From: Ignelater luminosus
Taxonomy: Eukaryota; Arthropoda; Insecta; Coleoptera; Elateridae
Direction of reading: 5' to 3'
Length of the DNA stretch: 64,000 nt
Assembly (NCBI GenBank): GCA_011009095.1
Contig: VTPC01007526.1
Location: forward strand, 1 to 64,000
Shown here piece after piece: positions 1 to 10,900 of this stretch (positions within the stretch are counted from its first letter, which is position 1; each line of letters starts with the position of its first letter). The position numbers were made by a program, and so were the translations under genes. The notes beneath the pieces were generated by a model. That model made no database searches, was not told the DNA's origin, and was given only the letters and a program-made list of their open reading frames with translations.

Positions 1-886
1 CAATCTAGTATTTAGTGGTCCTTTAAAAATCTTATCACTATTTCAACTGTTTTAGTTTGAGATGTGAGTTTTTAAAGTTCTGTATGAATTAAATTGGTAT
101 TTTATTCATAATTAAACACTACTGAAATTTTCGTCACAAATAATCTATTTAATTAAAATTAAGTTCAAAAAGGTTCACCCAAGAGGTTTGATAAGCTGGA
201 GAAAAGCAAGTCTGATTATTAATCATTGCTTTACAAAAAAGATAAAGTGTGATTTATAAAAATATATACAGGATGTTAATAAATAATGCTAACAAACTGA
301 TAAGATACATTTTTAGTAACAAATATTTTAAATGCATCCTATGGTCAATTCGTCTTGTTACGGAGTAATCAGTTTATTAAAAGAAGTAAGAAATTGCCTT
401 TGAGATGTTCCAAACTTACTTTTCATTATATGGGGTGTACTCTATAGTCGAGATATGTGGCATCAGAAGAGAAACTTTTAAATGTGAACACTGTATAATC
501 AAAAGTAGTTTAAAACACAGAAGGTATTTCCCTACAATCTTTTTTAATAGAATATTAATATTTTGACAGATAATGACGATGTATACAAAAGTTAACCTGT
601 CTGTAGGCAATTGTGAATGCTGATTACTTCATAACTAACAATAAGATGAATTGATCGTAGGTTCAGAAGAAACCTTGTATGATTGTTAGAAATCTCTATC
701 AGTTTGTTGATGGTATTTATTAACACCTTGCACTGTTGAACAATACCATATTGATCTCAGTTGTATTTCGTTTATAATCAATTTATTAATAGTTAACTTT
801 GATTTTTAAATCGAATTAAGTTAACACATGAATACCTAGATAAATGAAAAACCAAAATTCGTCTCCAACTGTCTATAAAAAGAATA
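1..886. other. AT-rich non-coding stretch, no gene seen
   Basis: No open frame here has recognisable domain content or splice context; the short open frames are AT-rich chance ORFs. If the gene with exons from 5000 continues upstream, this stretch is intronic. Confidence 0.5.
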
Positions 887-1176
887 CAGTAGAACCTTGT
901 TAAGTCGGATCAACTGGGAACTGAGCAAATCAGACATAACGAAAATCCGAGTTAAACAAAATGTGGAAAAAACAATACAAAACAACATACTTACAAGAGT
1001 TTCCTTTATATTGAACAAAAACACATGTGTACAGTAGAGTTTACTTGCTAACAAAGAAGCTCCGTATGCTTCCGCTGTTCTAGTTTAGCGTCATTCTTTT
1101 TTTATCAAGTTTCTAAATTGGTCCGGGTTACCTGGAGATGCAAGTTAAAAAGGGCCGACTTAACGAGGTCCTACTG
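887..1176. mobile_element. pogo/Tigger-like MITE
   Basis: The ends form imperfect terminal inverted repeats: the left begins CAGTAGAACCTTGTTAAGTC and the right, read on the minus strand, begins CAGTAGGACCTCGTTAAGTC. Both ends are flanked by TA (885-886 and 1177-1178), the target duplication expected for the Tc1/mariner/pogo superfamily. The 290 bp interior has no transposase, so this is a non-autonomous element. CAGTAGAACCTCG-type ends are characteristic of pogo/Tigger relatives; that family placement rests on the termini alone. Confidence 0.7.
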
Positions 1177-1259
1177 TACCTAGTTACAGGGTTTTACATC
1201 TTGAGATTTTGTATTATTGATAAAATATGTAACTAATTAGAAAGTTTTGGTTGAAGAGG

Positions 1260-1818
1260 TAGAGGCCTGCATGAGCCAGGCTTTCACTCAGCCCAGGTAG
1301 AAGCCGGGATTCAGGTCAAGTCGGGCCTCAGTTTAGAAATTTATCAGGTTTTTTGGGCCTATGTCCGGTCAATCGGGCTTCTCGAGCCGTTCGGTCTTAT
1401 TGGGCCTGTCGAGCTGTTGGAACCTCGGGCCATACGGGTCTGTCGGGCCTTTTGGACTTCTAGGCCCTTTGTGTTATGTTTCTATTGCGGGAGCGTATTA
1501 TTATTAAATAAAACACGTCTTCTCATTGCGACTGCTACAACACGACTCTCTTTATTTACATCTTTGATTTTACAGTAACAACCGTAACAACGAATACAAC
1601 CAATACAAGATGTGCTAAGTATGCAACACATTATACAAAGTGGTATTTCAGTATCTAACTTATATTACACTTTGGGTCTATCGGACCGTTTTGATCTCTA
1701 AGGCCGTTCGGGTCTCTCGTGCCGTTTGAGCATCTTAAGCAATTCGGGCCGCATCAAATTTGTCTCCAGTCGGACCGGGCCGGGCCGGGCCTGGAAATTT
1801 CGGCCCGTGCAGGGCTCT
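1260..1818. mobile_element. GC-rich hAT-like non-autonomous element
   Basis: An AT-rich core (about 1480-1675) sits between two GC-rich arms full of degenerate TCGGGCC / GGGCCTGTC motifs. The left end reads TAGAGGCCTGCATGAGCC; the right end on the minus strand reads TAGAGCCCTGCACGGGCC. These give an imperfect TIR. The flanking octamers TGAAGAGG and CGAGCAGG agree at 5 of 8 positions, which could be a decayed 8-bp hAT target duplication. No transposase is encoded. A relative of the TIR appears near 18785. Confidence 0.6.
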
Positions 1819-2310
1819 ACGAGCAGGCACAAGATGAAAATTGAAGATAAGTTGTGGATACTATAGTGTTGCCAGATGTGGAGCGAGGGAAGGGGAGGCG
1901 ACGTCCATCGTCTGATAAGTAAAAGAGTTATTTTGATTAACGTCCGGTTTTATACCGACGCACGTGAAATAACTCGAAAATTTTAAATCCTTAAAGTAGA
2001 ACAGGGACGAGAATATATGAATCGCTGTGCGCGAGACAGAGGAGACCGGCTCCGTGCGCAGAAAACGTTTTCAAACCGAAAATTAGGCGGCGGTGCCGAT
2101 GCTGGTGGTTTGTTTTCCGAGAGGTAAGGCGAGACGGACGTCGTCGTGACTCCCCGTCTAACGCACGAGCCGTTTGCCGCTTTGTTTTTAGTTCCGACGC
2201 ACGCGCTCGTCGCCGGTTTTGCTTTTTGCGAATTTTCGGTTTCGAGAATTTTATTTGTTTCTTTTTGTTTTGATAGAAATGAGAGAGATAGATAGATAGA
2301 TAGATGTTTT
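1819..2310. other. GC-richer unassigned stretch with GATA microsatellite
   Basis: GC content is clearly higher than in the surroundings, especially 2040-2240, with many CpGs. Positions 2281-2306 are a short GA/GATA microsatellite. The open frames here encode low-complexity, arginine-rich translations without domain signals, so I call no gene. A promoter or untranslated region of an old transposon is possible but not shown. Confidence 0.4.
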
Positions 2311-2329
2311 CGTTTCCTAATGGCGGCCT

Positions 2330-2440
2330 AGGGGAGGCCCCTTTAGACCATCCGCAGGCCTCCGATCGTGTTTTGTTTTTGGGAAATATTTTGTGCATTG
2401 GCAACGGCCGGTCTTATCGAAATGGGACTTGGACCCACCG
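2330..2440. repeat. isolated satellite monomer
   Basis: This stretch contains the hallmark order of the tandem repeats at 3110-4230: a GATC-containing segment, TTTTGTTTTT, then an ACGGCCGGTC.TAT block followed by GAGATGGGAC-like sequence (here GAAATGGGAC). It is an outlying copy of the same monomer. Confidence 0.55.
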
Positions 2441-3109
2441 ACGTCATATGGATAGACTGGGCGTGCAGCAAGAACTTGGGTAGTTTGTTTGAAACCAACA
2501 TACACTGGTCGAGAGGAATGAAAGGTGAGGAGGGGTTTCCCTTTGCAGCAGTGGCGATTTTAATTAAGGAACACAATTTTTAAAATTGCATTTAACGAGC
2601 ATACAATTTATTATAAGTAATTATTAAGTACAAAGTAGTAAAATAATAACAGTTTCTGTGATAATGTAATTTCAAATATAACAAATACTGATAGAAACTT
2701 TTTGTACTGGAATATGCCATTTTACTATATTCTACGTCACTGTTCTCTTAACATGGCGGGAATTACTGTTTATAATTGAAGCTCTTACAAATGATATGAT
2801 CGTGTGGAGGCTTTTTCGAATATTCTTTTGCACATGTAACACTCTTTAACCATTTTAAAACTGTTTCCTACAACTTAATCGCAAATATAATGTGATAATA
2901 ACCCCACAACTTGATCTGATGGAAATCACCACCTGATCGGAATACACGAGAACACTACGTAAAACACCGATTGCCGCCTCGTAGCCAATCAGAGCAGAGG
3001 GAACATAAGGTCGAAATTCATTTGCTGTTTACTTTTTCCCCTTGCCCTCAAATCATATTCGCTTCAAACACAACTAACGGAATCCCGGTCTAGCCAATAT
3101 GACGTCGGT

Positions 3110-4230
3110 GCTTTAGGTATGGTGAGGGAATGGCTTTTAAAAGATGTGTGTGGGACGACCGTCTTTTATTTTTTCCCGCGGACATCCCATATCTTCGGAA
3201 TGGCCGGTCCTATAGAGATGGGACTTTGATCGTTAGGTGTGGTGGAGGAATGACCTCCAAGCGATCCGGGCGGCGGCGATCGTCGTTTGTGTTTTCCACA
3301 GATATCCAGCATCGCGGGAACGGCTGGTCCCATCGAGATGCGACTGGTCGTTAGGTATGGTGGAGGAATGGTTTACAAACGATCCAGACGCCGCCGACCG
3401 TCATTTGTTTTTTCGGCAGATATCCTGTATCTCAGGAACGGTCGGTCCTGTGGAAATTGGACTTTGGTTGTTAGGTGTGGTGCGGAAAGGGCTTTCGGAT
3501 GATCTGGGCAAAACCAGCCGTCTTTTGTTTTTTTTTTGGCAGGTAGTCTGTATGGGGCTGTCCTTAAATTACGTAACGCTCCAAGGGGGGTGGGGGTCCA
3601 GAGTAGCGTTACGCAGCGTTACCAAGGGGGAGGTGAGGGTCAAGAGTAACGTTACGTAACGATAAAATGTTATTGATAAAATATTATTTAAACTCATATT
3701 TACTTGTCTGAACTCAAACAGTCTGTGTGTAGACCACAACGGTCGCACGAACCCCACTTTGATGCATCCCTTTCTAATAAAATCTTTTTTAATAAAAAAA
3801 TTAGAACATTTTCATATTAAATGTGGGGAGGGCTTAGAGTATTGCGTTACGTAATATTTAAGGGGGGGGGTTAGAGTTTACGTCACGGGTGCGTTACAAG
3901 GGGGGGGGGTATAAAAATCGTTTAATTTTGCGTTACGTAATTTAAGGACGGCCCCTATCTCGGTAATGGCTGGCGCTATCGAGATGGAACTTAAGTCGTA
4001 TGTTGGAGGAGTGACTTTCAGAGGATGTGTGCTGGTCCGACCAAAGGTGACCCGTTCGAGGACGCAGCCCAAGTCATAATAGTATAGATACATCCCGCAT
4101 CTCAGAAACGGCTGATCCTATAGAGACGGGACTTTGGTAGGCAGGTGCGGGAGAGGGGGGCTTGCTGAAGATGTGTGCGGACCGACCGTATTTTGTTTTT
4201 TTTGGCAGAGATATCGTGTATGACGCGTTT
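3110..4230. repeat. decayed tandem satellite, about 115 bp monomers
   Basis: At least five diverged head-to-tail monomers can be read. Each has a TTAGGTGTGGTGGAGG-like start, a GATC/CGCCG block, a TTTTGTTTTTT tract, a GATATC.TGTATCTC step and a GG.CCTAT.GAGATGGGACTT end. The array is interrupted by a MITE at 3554-3955, after which the monomer resumes exactly where it stopped. The several open frames in the array are products of its GC-rich periodicity and not genes. Related monomers lie at 2330-2440 and near 50950-51040. Confidence 0.75.
3554..3955. mobile_element. MITE inserted in the satellite array
   Basis: The TIRs read GGGGCTGTCCTTAAATTACG on the left and GGGGCCGTCCTTAAATTACG on the right (minus strand). 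The element lies between TAT and TAT (3551-3553, 3956-3958), consistent with a TA or TAT target duplication. Removing it restores an uninterrupted satellite monomer. The interior has G-runs and repeated GTTACGTAA motifs but no coding potential. The terminal motif resembles the ends of the larger element at 47291-50342. Confidence 0.8.
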
Positions 4231-4999
4231 ACAAACAAAAGCAAGCCCGACCGGTGGACACCTGTTGTTATTCCGAGAGACTTAAAGAATCGGAGCGCCG
4301 CAGGAATTGGCGTTAACGGAGGTCCGCTTGCGCCAGCTCTAATTGAATTTTAAAATCGATCTTGTAGTGTATTAGCGCTAATATAGGTTAAAGAATAAGC
4401 CCCAAGCTGTATGCGCTTTAAATTCACTTGAGTTTGACAGCACCCAGATTATCTACAGTCACCTTCCCGACAGAATTCCTGAAGCCTAGGGCTTGGGTTT
4501 CACAATTTCTAAGAAGGAAAATTGTGAAATCATCCTAAAACGGTAAAAATTGAACTAAACTAAAGATTTTAGAGCTGTCTAGGCTTAACTAGAGCTTAAC
4601 TCCTTATGTATGATTGTCAAGAATATAGCAGCGACAGATTAAATTTAAGCAAGATCAGTGTAGTTGGCCCTTAAATACCTAATCAAAATTCTTAACCTCA
4701 AATTATCAACACTGACAAGTGTTAACAGAACTCTTGTTTTTTAGGTTATGTTTATAATTTGTATGCATGGATGTATTTTTATTGGATTGAGTGCGATCCC
4801 CTCTTAACACTTGAAATTGTACATCAATTTAAATTTCTCTGGTGCTGACATCGTTTTATTGTTGTACTTAGTAGTTTATTTCACATTTTGATCTGTTTTA
4901 CCCCTACTAATTTGTAATGTAAAAGTGTTACTAATTTGAAAATTAATCATTTGCCCACTTTAATTTGTAATTGAATATAATAATTGCTTTACATTTTAG
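4231..4999. other. non-coding sequence before the first CEP164-like exon
   Basis: No coding or repeat structure is recognised from 4375 onwards. The last bases are a pyrimidine-rich tract ending in TTTTAG, the splice acceptor of the exon starting at 5000, so at least this end is intronic. Confidence 0.5.
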
Positions 5000-7900
5000 G
5001 AAGATATTATACGAAGAGAACACCAAAAACAGATTTCAGATTTAAAAAATAAAGTTACAAGAGAAATAGATATAGAAAAGACACGAACCAAAGATACAGA
5101 AGAAGAGAGACTGTATGAAAAGGTTAGATGTGAAAAAAGACTGCTAGAAGATAAATATCGTTGTCTGAAAGACAAATATTTAAAACTCAAGACTGAAGTG
5201 AAGTTGTCAATTGAAAAGCGTAACAGAAAAAGGGAACAAAATTTAACTACTACCACCACAACAACCACGACCGGTTCTGAAACAGAAAGAAGTCCATCTG
5301 GTAAAAAGGACAGGTAATCATAACAGTACGTACATTAATGTGTCATTAGGTACAACACTTTCATTCGGTGCTATTGAATACATACATTTGCATGAAGATT
5401 TATTAACATCTTTCTTTGTTTCAATTTTCTCTTAAGATTTTTATTTGAATTATTATATTCAATTAGGACTCCAACTCATTCACCTTCATCCAATAGAAAA
5501 AGTTCTCCAAAACATGCACGTTCTGCTCATGATTTAAATAAGCACAAACCAAAATTGGATCACAAAATTCGTCAAGTCATAATTCAGGATCAAGACACAT
5601 CAGTGAGTGACCGCAGTTACAAGAATGATGACAGATTTAATAGAAATGATTCACAAAGAGAATACGATTCTTCTGATCTCGATATAAATCCAGGTCGCAG
5701 CCGTAAAAAGTTATTTTCACGTCTGAAAAGTTCTTCCGCCTCACGTATTAACAATAATATTAGGTCTAAGGAATCACAACGCTCATGTTCTCCTGTAGAA
5801 AATTTAAGAAAGCAATTACAAAAACTGGAAGATTTAGAGGACCAATTTCCTCAAAATGCTCAAGGAGACACATATCATCTGAGGTATCCATTTTCCGATG
5901 GGCAAAAGTTCGAAGGAAGCTCCGAGTTGGAATTTTTTAGACATCGAATTCACTTAGAGCGGGACTCGATTCGAAGGGCCAAAGAGAGTTTGCGTAAACA
6001 AAAGACTACTTTCAAACAGAGGCAGAACGAGTTGAAATTGAAACATGGCTCTGCCGCAAGGAACACCTTGAAGCAACTTTATCAGGTGAGTAATTATTGC
6101 AGTAGAACATTAAAAACAGATGATTTGATTAATCAACATGTTTTATTTAAGCCTGATTTTCTGCATACAGAAACTATGCCCAAGAAAAAAGTTCTCTCGA
6201 AATTTATTTCTAAAAAGTTTATGTTGCATTTTTTTCTATTGATATTTTACGTCTGACAATTTTCAATAGGCAGTTTCATATAAAGACGGATGAGCTTTTT
6301 CTTTTGATGTCTAGTATAGGAATCTGGAAAATCACTGCAGCTACAGAGATGGTTAAATGAGAGAAGAGCTGCAGTTTTATGAGCTCAATTCAATGTAGTT
6401 TTTGTTTAGGAAAAAAAAGTTCACGAATTGCTAGATATTTTGAAAAAACATAATTTTTTTCTGTAAAACTAATCCTAATGGAACCTAGCTAGATGCATTT
6501 AAAGAAATTATGAAAACTTAGTCTAGTAATCTATGAACTTTTTGTTTTAAACAGAAACTGCATTACACTGTCCTGAGCTTCTAAGAAAAATGTTATAGGT
6601 TAGTTTGTAGTCGAGTTCCTATGTCATATTAATTATAAGTAGTGATGGATAAATTTCATTTTTCAAAGGTCAATGAAATTTCATTTTTCAAAGGTCAATG
6701 AAATTTCATTTGAAAGATTTCTGAGATTTTAAGAAATTTTGAAATTTATGAAAAATATCGAAGTATTTGAATAATTTCCAGAAATACAGTGTCATAATGA
6801 AATTAATGAAAACTTCATGATATTTTTCAGAAAATAACAAAAATGTGATAGTTTTGTTTTAAACAGAAACTGCATTACACTGTCCTGAGCTTCTAAGAAA
6901 AATGTTATAAGTTAGTTTGTAGTCGAGTTCCTATGTCATATTAATTATAAGTAGTGATGGATAAATTGCTGTACAAGAAGTTTAAAGTAATGCTTTTTTC
7001 ATGCTAGTTCCTGTAAAATAAAATGCCAGCAAAATCTTAAACAGTTTATATTTCAAATCTTTAAATAAAACAAGTTAAGTTCAGATTCAATTTTCGTCAT
7101 TTTCTTCTTCGGAAAACGACAAGGACCCAATGCTAGACTCAGTGTCATGGGTGGAATATTCCTCATTTGAAGAACTTGCTTCTAGTTCTAAATCGCCTTT
7201 TCTTCTTTTGGTAGTTCTATTGTCACTTGATTTTAATCTTTTCTGATTTTGGTACGATTCCTGAACAATTTCAGCCTCTAAAACACACAGAAGACAATAC
7301 ATTTAAGAGTGAAATAATAAAAAGAACAGATGCATTTTTTACCATTCGAAGAGGCTGTTTGACTTTCATTATGTCTTTTTGGAGCATACTCTCAACTTGT
7401 AGTTATGAGAAATAAAAGTGAGCTTTATTACTCTTTTGGTAGTTAATCTGTTTCTCTTCACGCTGTGTGCTATTTGTTCTTTCTGTCGATGCAGATGACG
7501 TAGGCATTGAAAGTATTCGAATAGCAACCCTTGCTAGCTGCCGACAATTAATACTGCCAACACCTTTCCACCATGTGAGTGGTTCTAAACTTTCAACAGT
7601 CTTCCAAATCACCTCTTTATCCCACATGCTTTCTTTGTTCCTGTATTTGGTGAGACTGGTCAAAACAACCACAAGGTCAATGTTAGTCATTGTTTTTGAT
7701 AATGTATCTATAAATTCGATACCATTAAGTAGTTCTTCAGGATCTAAGTTGACCCCCAAATCTTTAGGATCCAAAATAACAGCAGCTAAATGTATAGGTT
7801 GAACTGCGTATTCATGGCGTCGTGTGAACTTTTCAAAAATCATCTTTTCCTCGTCCGGTGCGATAGGACTTAGTGAAACACTGTAAAGGATTGCTTTATT

Positions 7901-10900
7901 TGTTTAAAGGCATACACAACTTTATGAATAAACGGTCCATCAGATTCAAGTAGATGAATCCATTTAACAATTGGACGAATAAGTTCTGCCAATTTCCAAG
8001 TTTGCACCAGAAACACTTCATTGCCCGGAATGTTGGCCTTGTTTTCTCTTGAAAAAAAATTTGCTGTTTCCTTGTTAACAGCTAATTTTTGGAGTGTAGA
8101 TTTAGATTTGATAAAATCATCAAGAACTTTTGGATGACTACCCCATCTCGTTAGAACTGGAAGAGAAAGGGAAATATCTGCATTTCTTTCCTTTATGAAT
8201 GCAGCTGTAAGTATATGTGAATTCTTGATGGTTTTTATGACCGCTACTACGCTTTTCAAAATTTTATCAATGGAATCCAACTTTAAAATATCTTGAACCA
8301 AAAGATTAAGAGTGTGGGACAAACAACCCAGCGGTATGAGATGTGTAAAAGTTTGCTTTAGCAACAATGCAGCTTTTTCTCATTAGCAGCATTGTCTGTT
8401 ATAATAACTAGAAATTTATCAGGGCCGTACTTTTCTAAAACGTGAATCATCAGATCACACAAATATTCAGCCGTATGACGGTTTGTTTCTGAAGTAACAC
8501 TCTTGATAAAGTATGGTTTTGGCGTTAAAACGGTATAATTTAAAATATATTCATTTCTAAAAAAATAAAACTCTTGAGTTAGATTTCTTAAATAAATTTT
8601 CTGACTAGAAGTTCTAAAATATACCTAATATTGCTCCAAGCATCGACATCAAGTGCTACGTTTTCAGCTTGAGAAATTGACACTTTAATTTCTTCTGATA
8701 CTCTGGTAAACTCTTTATCTAAACGTGAACCTGACAAAATTTTTCTACTAGGAACATTCCAGGAAGCTCTAGCTCTTTAAAAAAATTCTAGCCACGCTCC
8801 AGCAAAAAGAGTATCCAAATGATCCTAAATGGGAGAAAAAAATAAATGATTTTGTCTATCAGATCTATAAAATTGAGTATATAGTTTTGACGATTTATAA
8901 CCGCTATATATGTACTTCTGTAAGAGTATAACTACATATTTTTGAACATATGTTTATACAAGCTTTTCTGCTCATTTTAATAAGTAGAATATACATACAC
9001 TCGTAAGTAGCAATCCAATACTAATTTTTAATTTTACTGGAATTTAAAAATGGTCTTGACTTTTCAAGTCAGAGGGTCATTAAAAACTACTTTACATTTT
9101 TACCATAACCCATAAATTCATGTTTAGAACCAGTTGTGCAAATGTACGCATTTTCTGTTAGATAAACTTAATGTATAAACAGTCCAAATCAATGAAAATT
9201 TAATATTATTTTGAATACCTGCTCATTTGGATTCATACTAGTTGGGTTCGGTTTTGCGTTCGGCGCGCACTTTTAGACTCTAAACCGTTTGTTTATGTTA
9301 AATTTGAGACGAAGTGTTCTGCACCTTGCGTTCGTTTATGATCGTGTGGAGTAGCTGGTGCAAGCTCTCTCTGTACCATCTCAAATGGTGGAGCACAAGG
9401 AACTTTTGTGTCATGTGATGTGTATTATTTTTTTCGTTTGCAAGTTTGCATATAACCTCATTTAACGTAGTACGTTTTGCGCGTTGAGAAACCGACTTTA
9501 TTAAAATTTAACTTCAAATGGAGCCGGAAAAGTTGTTATATGAATGTAAATTCTGCCATCTACAAACCTTTAACGATGATGAAATTATCATTCATATTGA
9601 TAATGAACATAAAACTGAAGTTGGAAGTAGGTATACATATTATTAAGAATATTCTCATTTAAGTAATTTATTTTTGTATTTCTATTTTAGGCAGTTTTTG
9701 GTCTGCATTTCAAGCAATAACCACATATAATGTAATTACTGGTGAACATGAGATTGAAGGGGATCCACTCATAGAGGTTGATGACGATGAAAATCTGCCA
9801 GAAGAGGAAACTATTGCAGTCGGTGGTGAAAAGATGTGGACTACTGAAACCACTTTAAAGTTAATAAATGAAGTAAAAGATAGAAAATTCGAATTTGAAA
9901 ATACAATGAAAAAATTCGTTTGGTTAAAAATTGCAGAAACATTATCCAGTCAATGCAACAGAGAATTCTCTGCAAAAAACTGTGAGACAAAGTGGAAATC
10001 TTTAAAGTGAACATACAAAGTTGTATTAGAACACAACAACAGCACTGGCAAAAATAAAAGACAATGGGAATTTTTTACATTCATGCATGATATTTTGTTT
10101 ACGAAACCTGAAATTAACCCTCCAGCTACATGTAGTAGTTATACAGGATTAAATATTAGAGAGCCAGAACATCAAGATCAGGAACACCTTCTTCTACACA
10201 TAGTGAAACTGACTTTCAAGTACATAGGAAGCGAAAAGCAAAAGCAGCAGAAGAGAGGCATAAAGACAAGATGGCTAGACAAGACAAGTTCTTGGCACTG
10301 TTTGAAAAATTAGTAGATATATTGTAACATATTCTACCTTTCCTTTCGAGAATTCTGTTTTAGAGTTTAAAAAATTAAGTTTATGTGAACTTATTTGTTA
10401 TAGATAATAGACATAATAATACACATTCTTCATGCACTATGTGTTAGGTTTACTTTTAATTATCAATTAAACAATTCCAATTATACCAGTAAACCACACT
10501 TGGTGCATGAAAATTTACCTACTTGTATTAAATGACTGTGAGAAAGAAATACTTGTTTTATTTTGTTAGTAGTACTAATACAGAATAATACAATAAATTA
10601 AATAATAAGTGGTAAAGAATTTGCATTATCTCTTCGTTTTTGTATAGCAGCTGCATTGCCCCGATTCCTTATTTCTTCACATGCATTCACAGCAGGAGCT
10701 GTTTCTCTTTCTTCTAATATTTCTTTTTCCATACTAAATAATTCTTCAACCTTCTATGCGTACAGTTTCTATGTACTTTAGTCGTCTAAACCTGCCTTTC
10801 AGTAATGCGTATGCATTTTCAATTACAGCTCTTGACTTACTCAACATTAAATTAAAGTTCTTTTCTCGAGGTGTTAAGTTGCCGTTATCTTTGTATGGCA

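Noticed and set aside
3130..3659. Overlapping plus-strand ORFs of 70-140 codons
   Set aside because: They arise from the GC-rich tandem satellite, repeat the same peptide per monomer and run into a MITE.
5000..5313. Reading the minus-strand Ser/Val-rich ORF over this exon as a gene
   Set aside because: The plus strand has exact splice sites and a phase-consistent coiled-coil exon.
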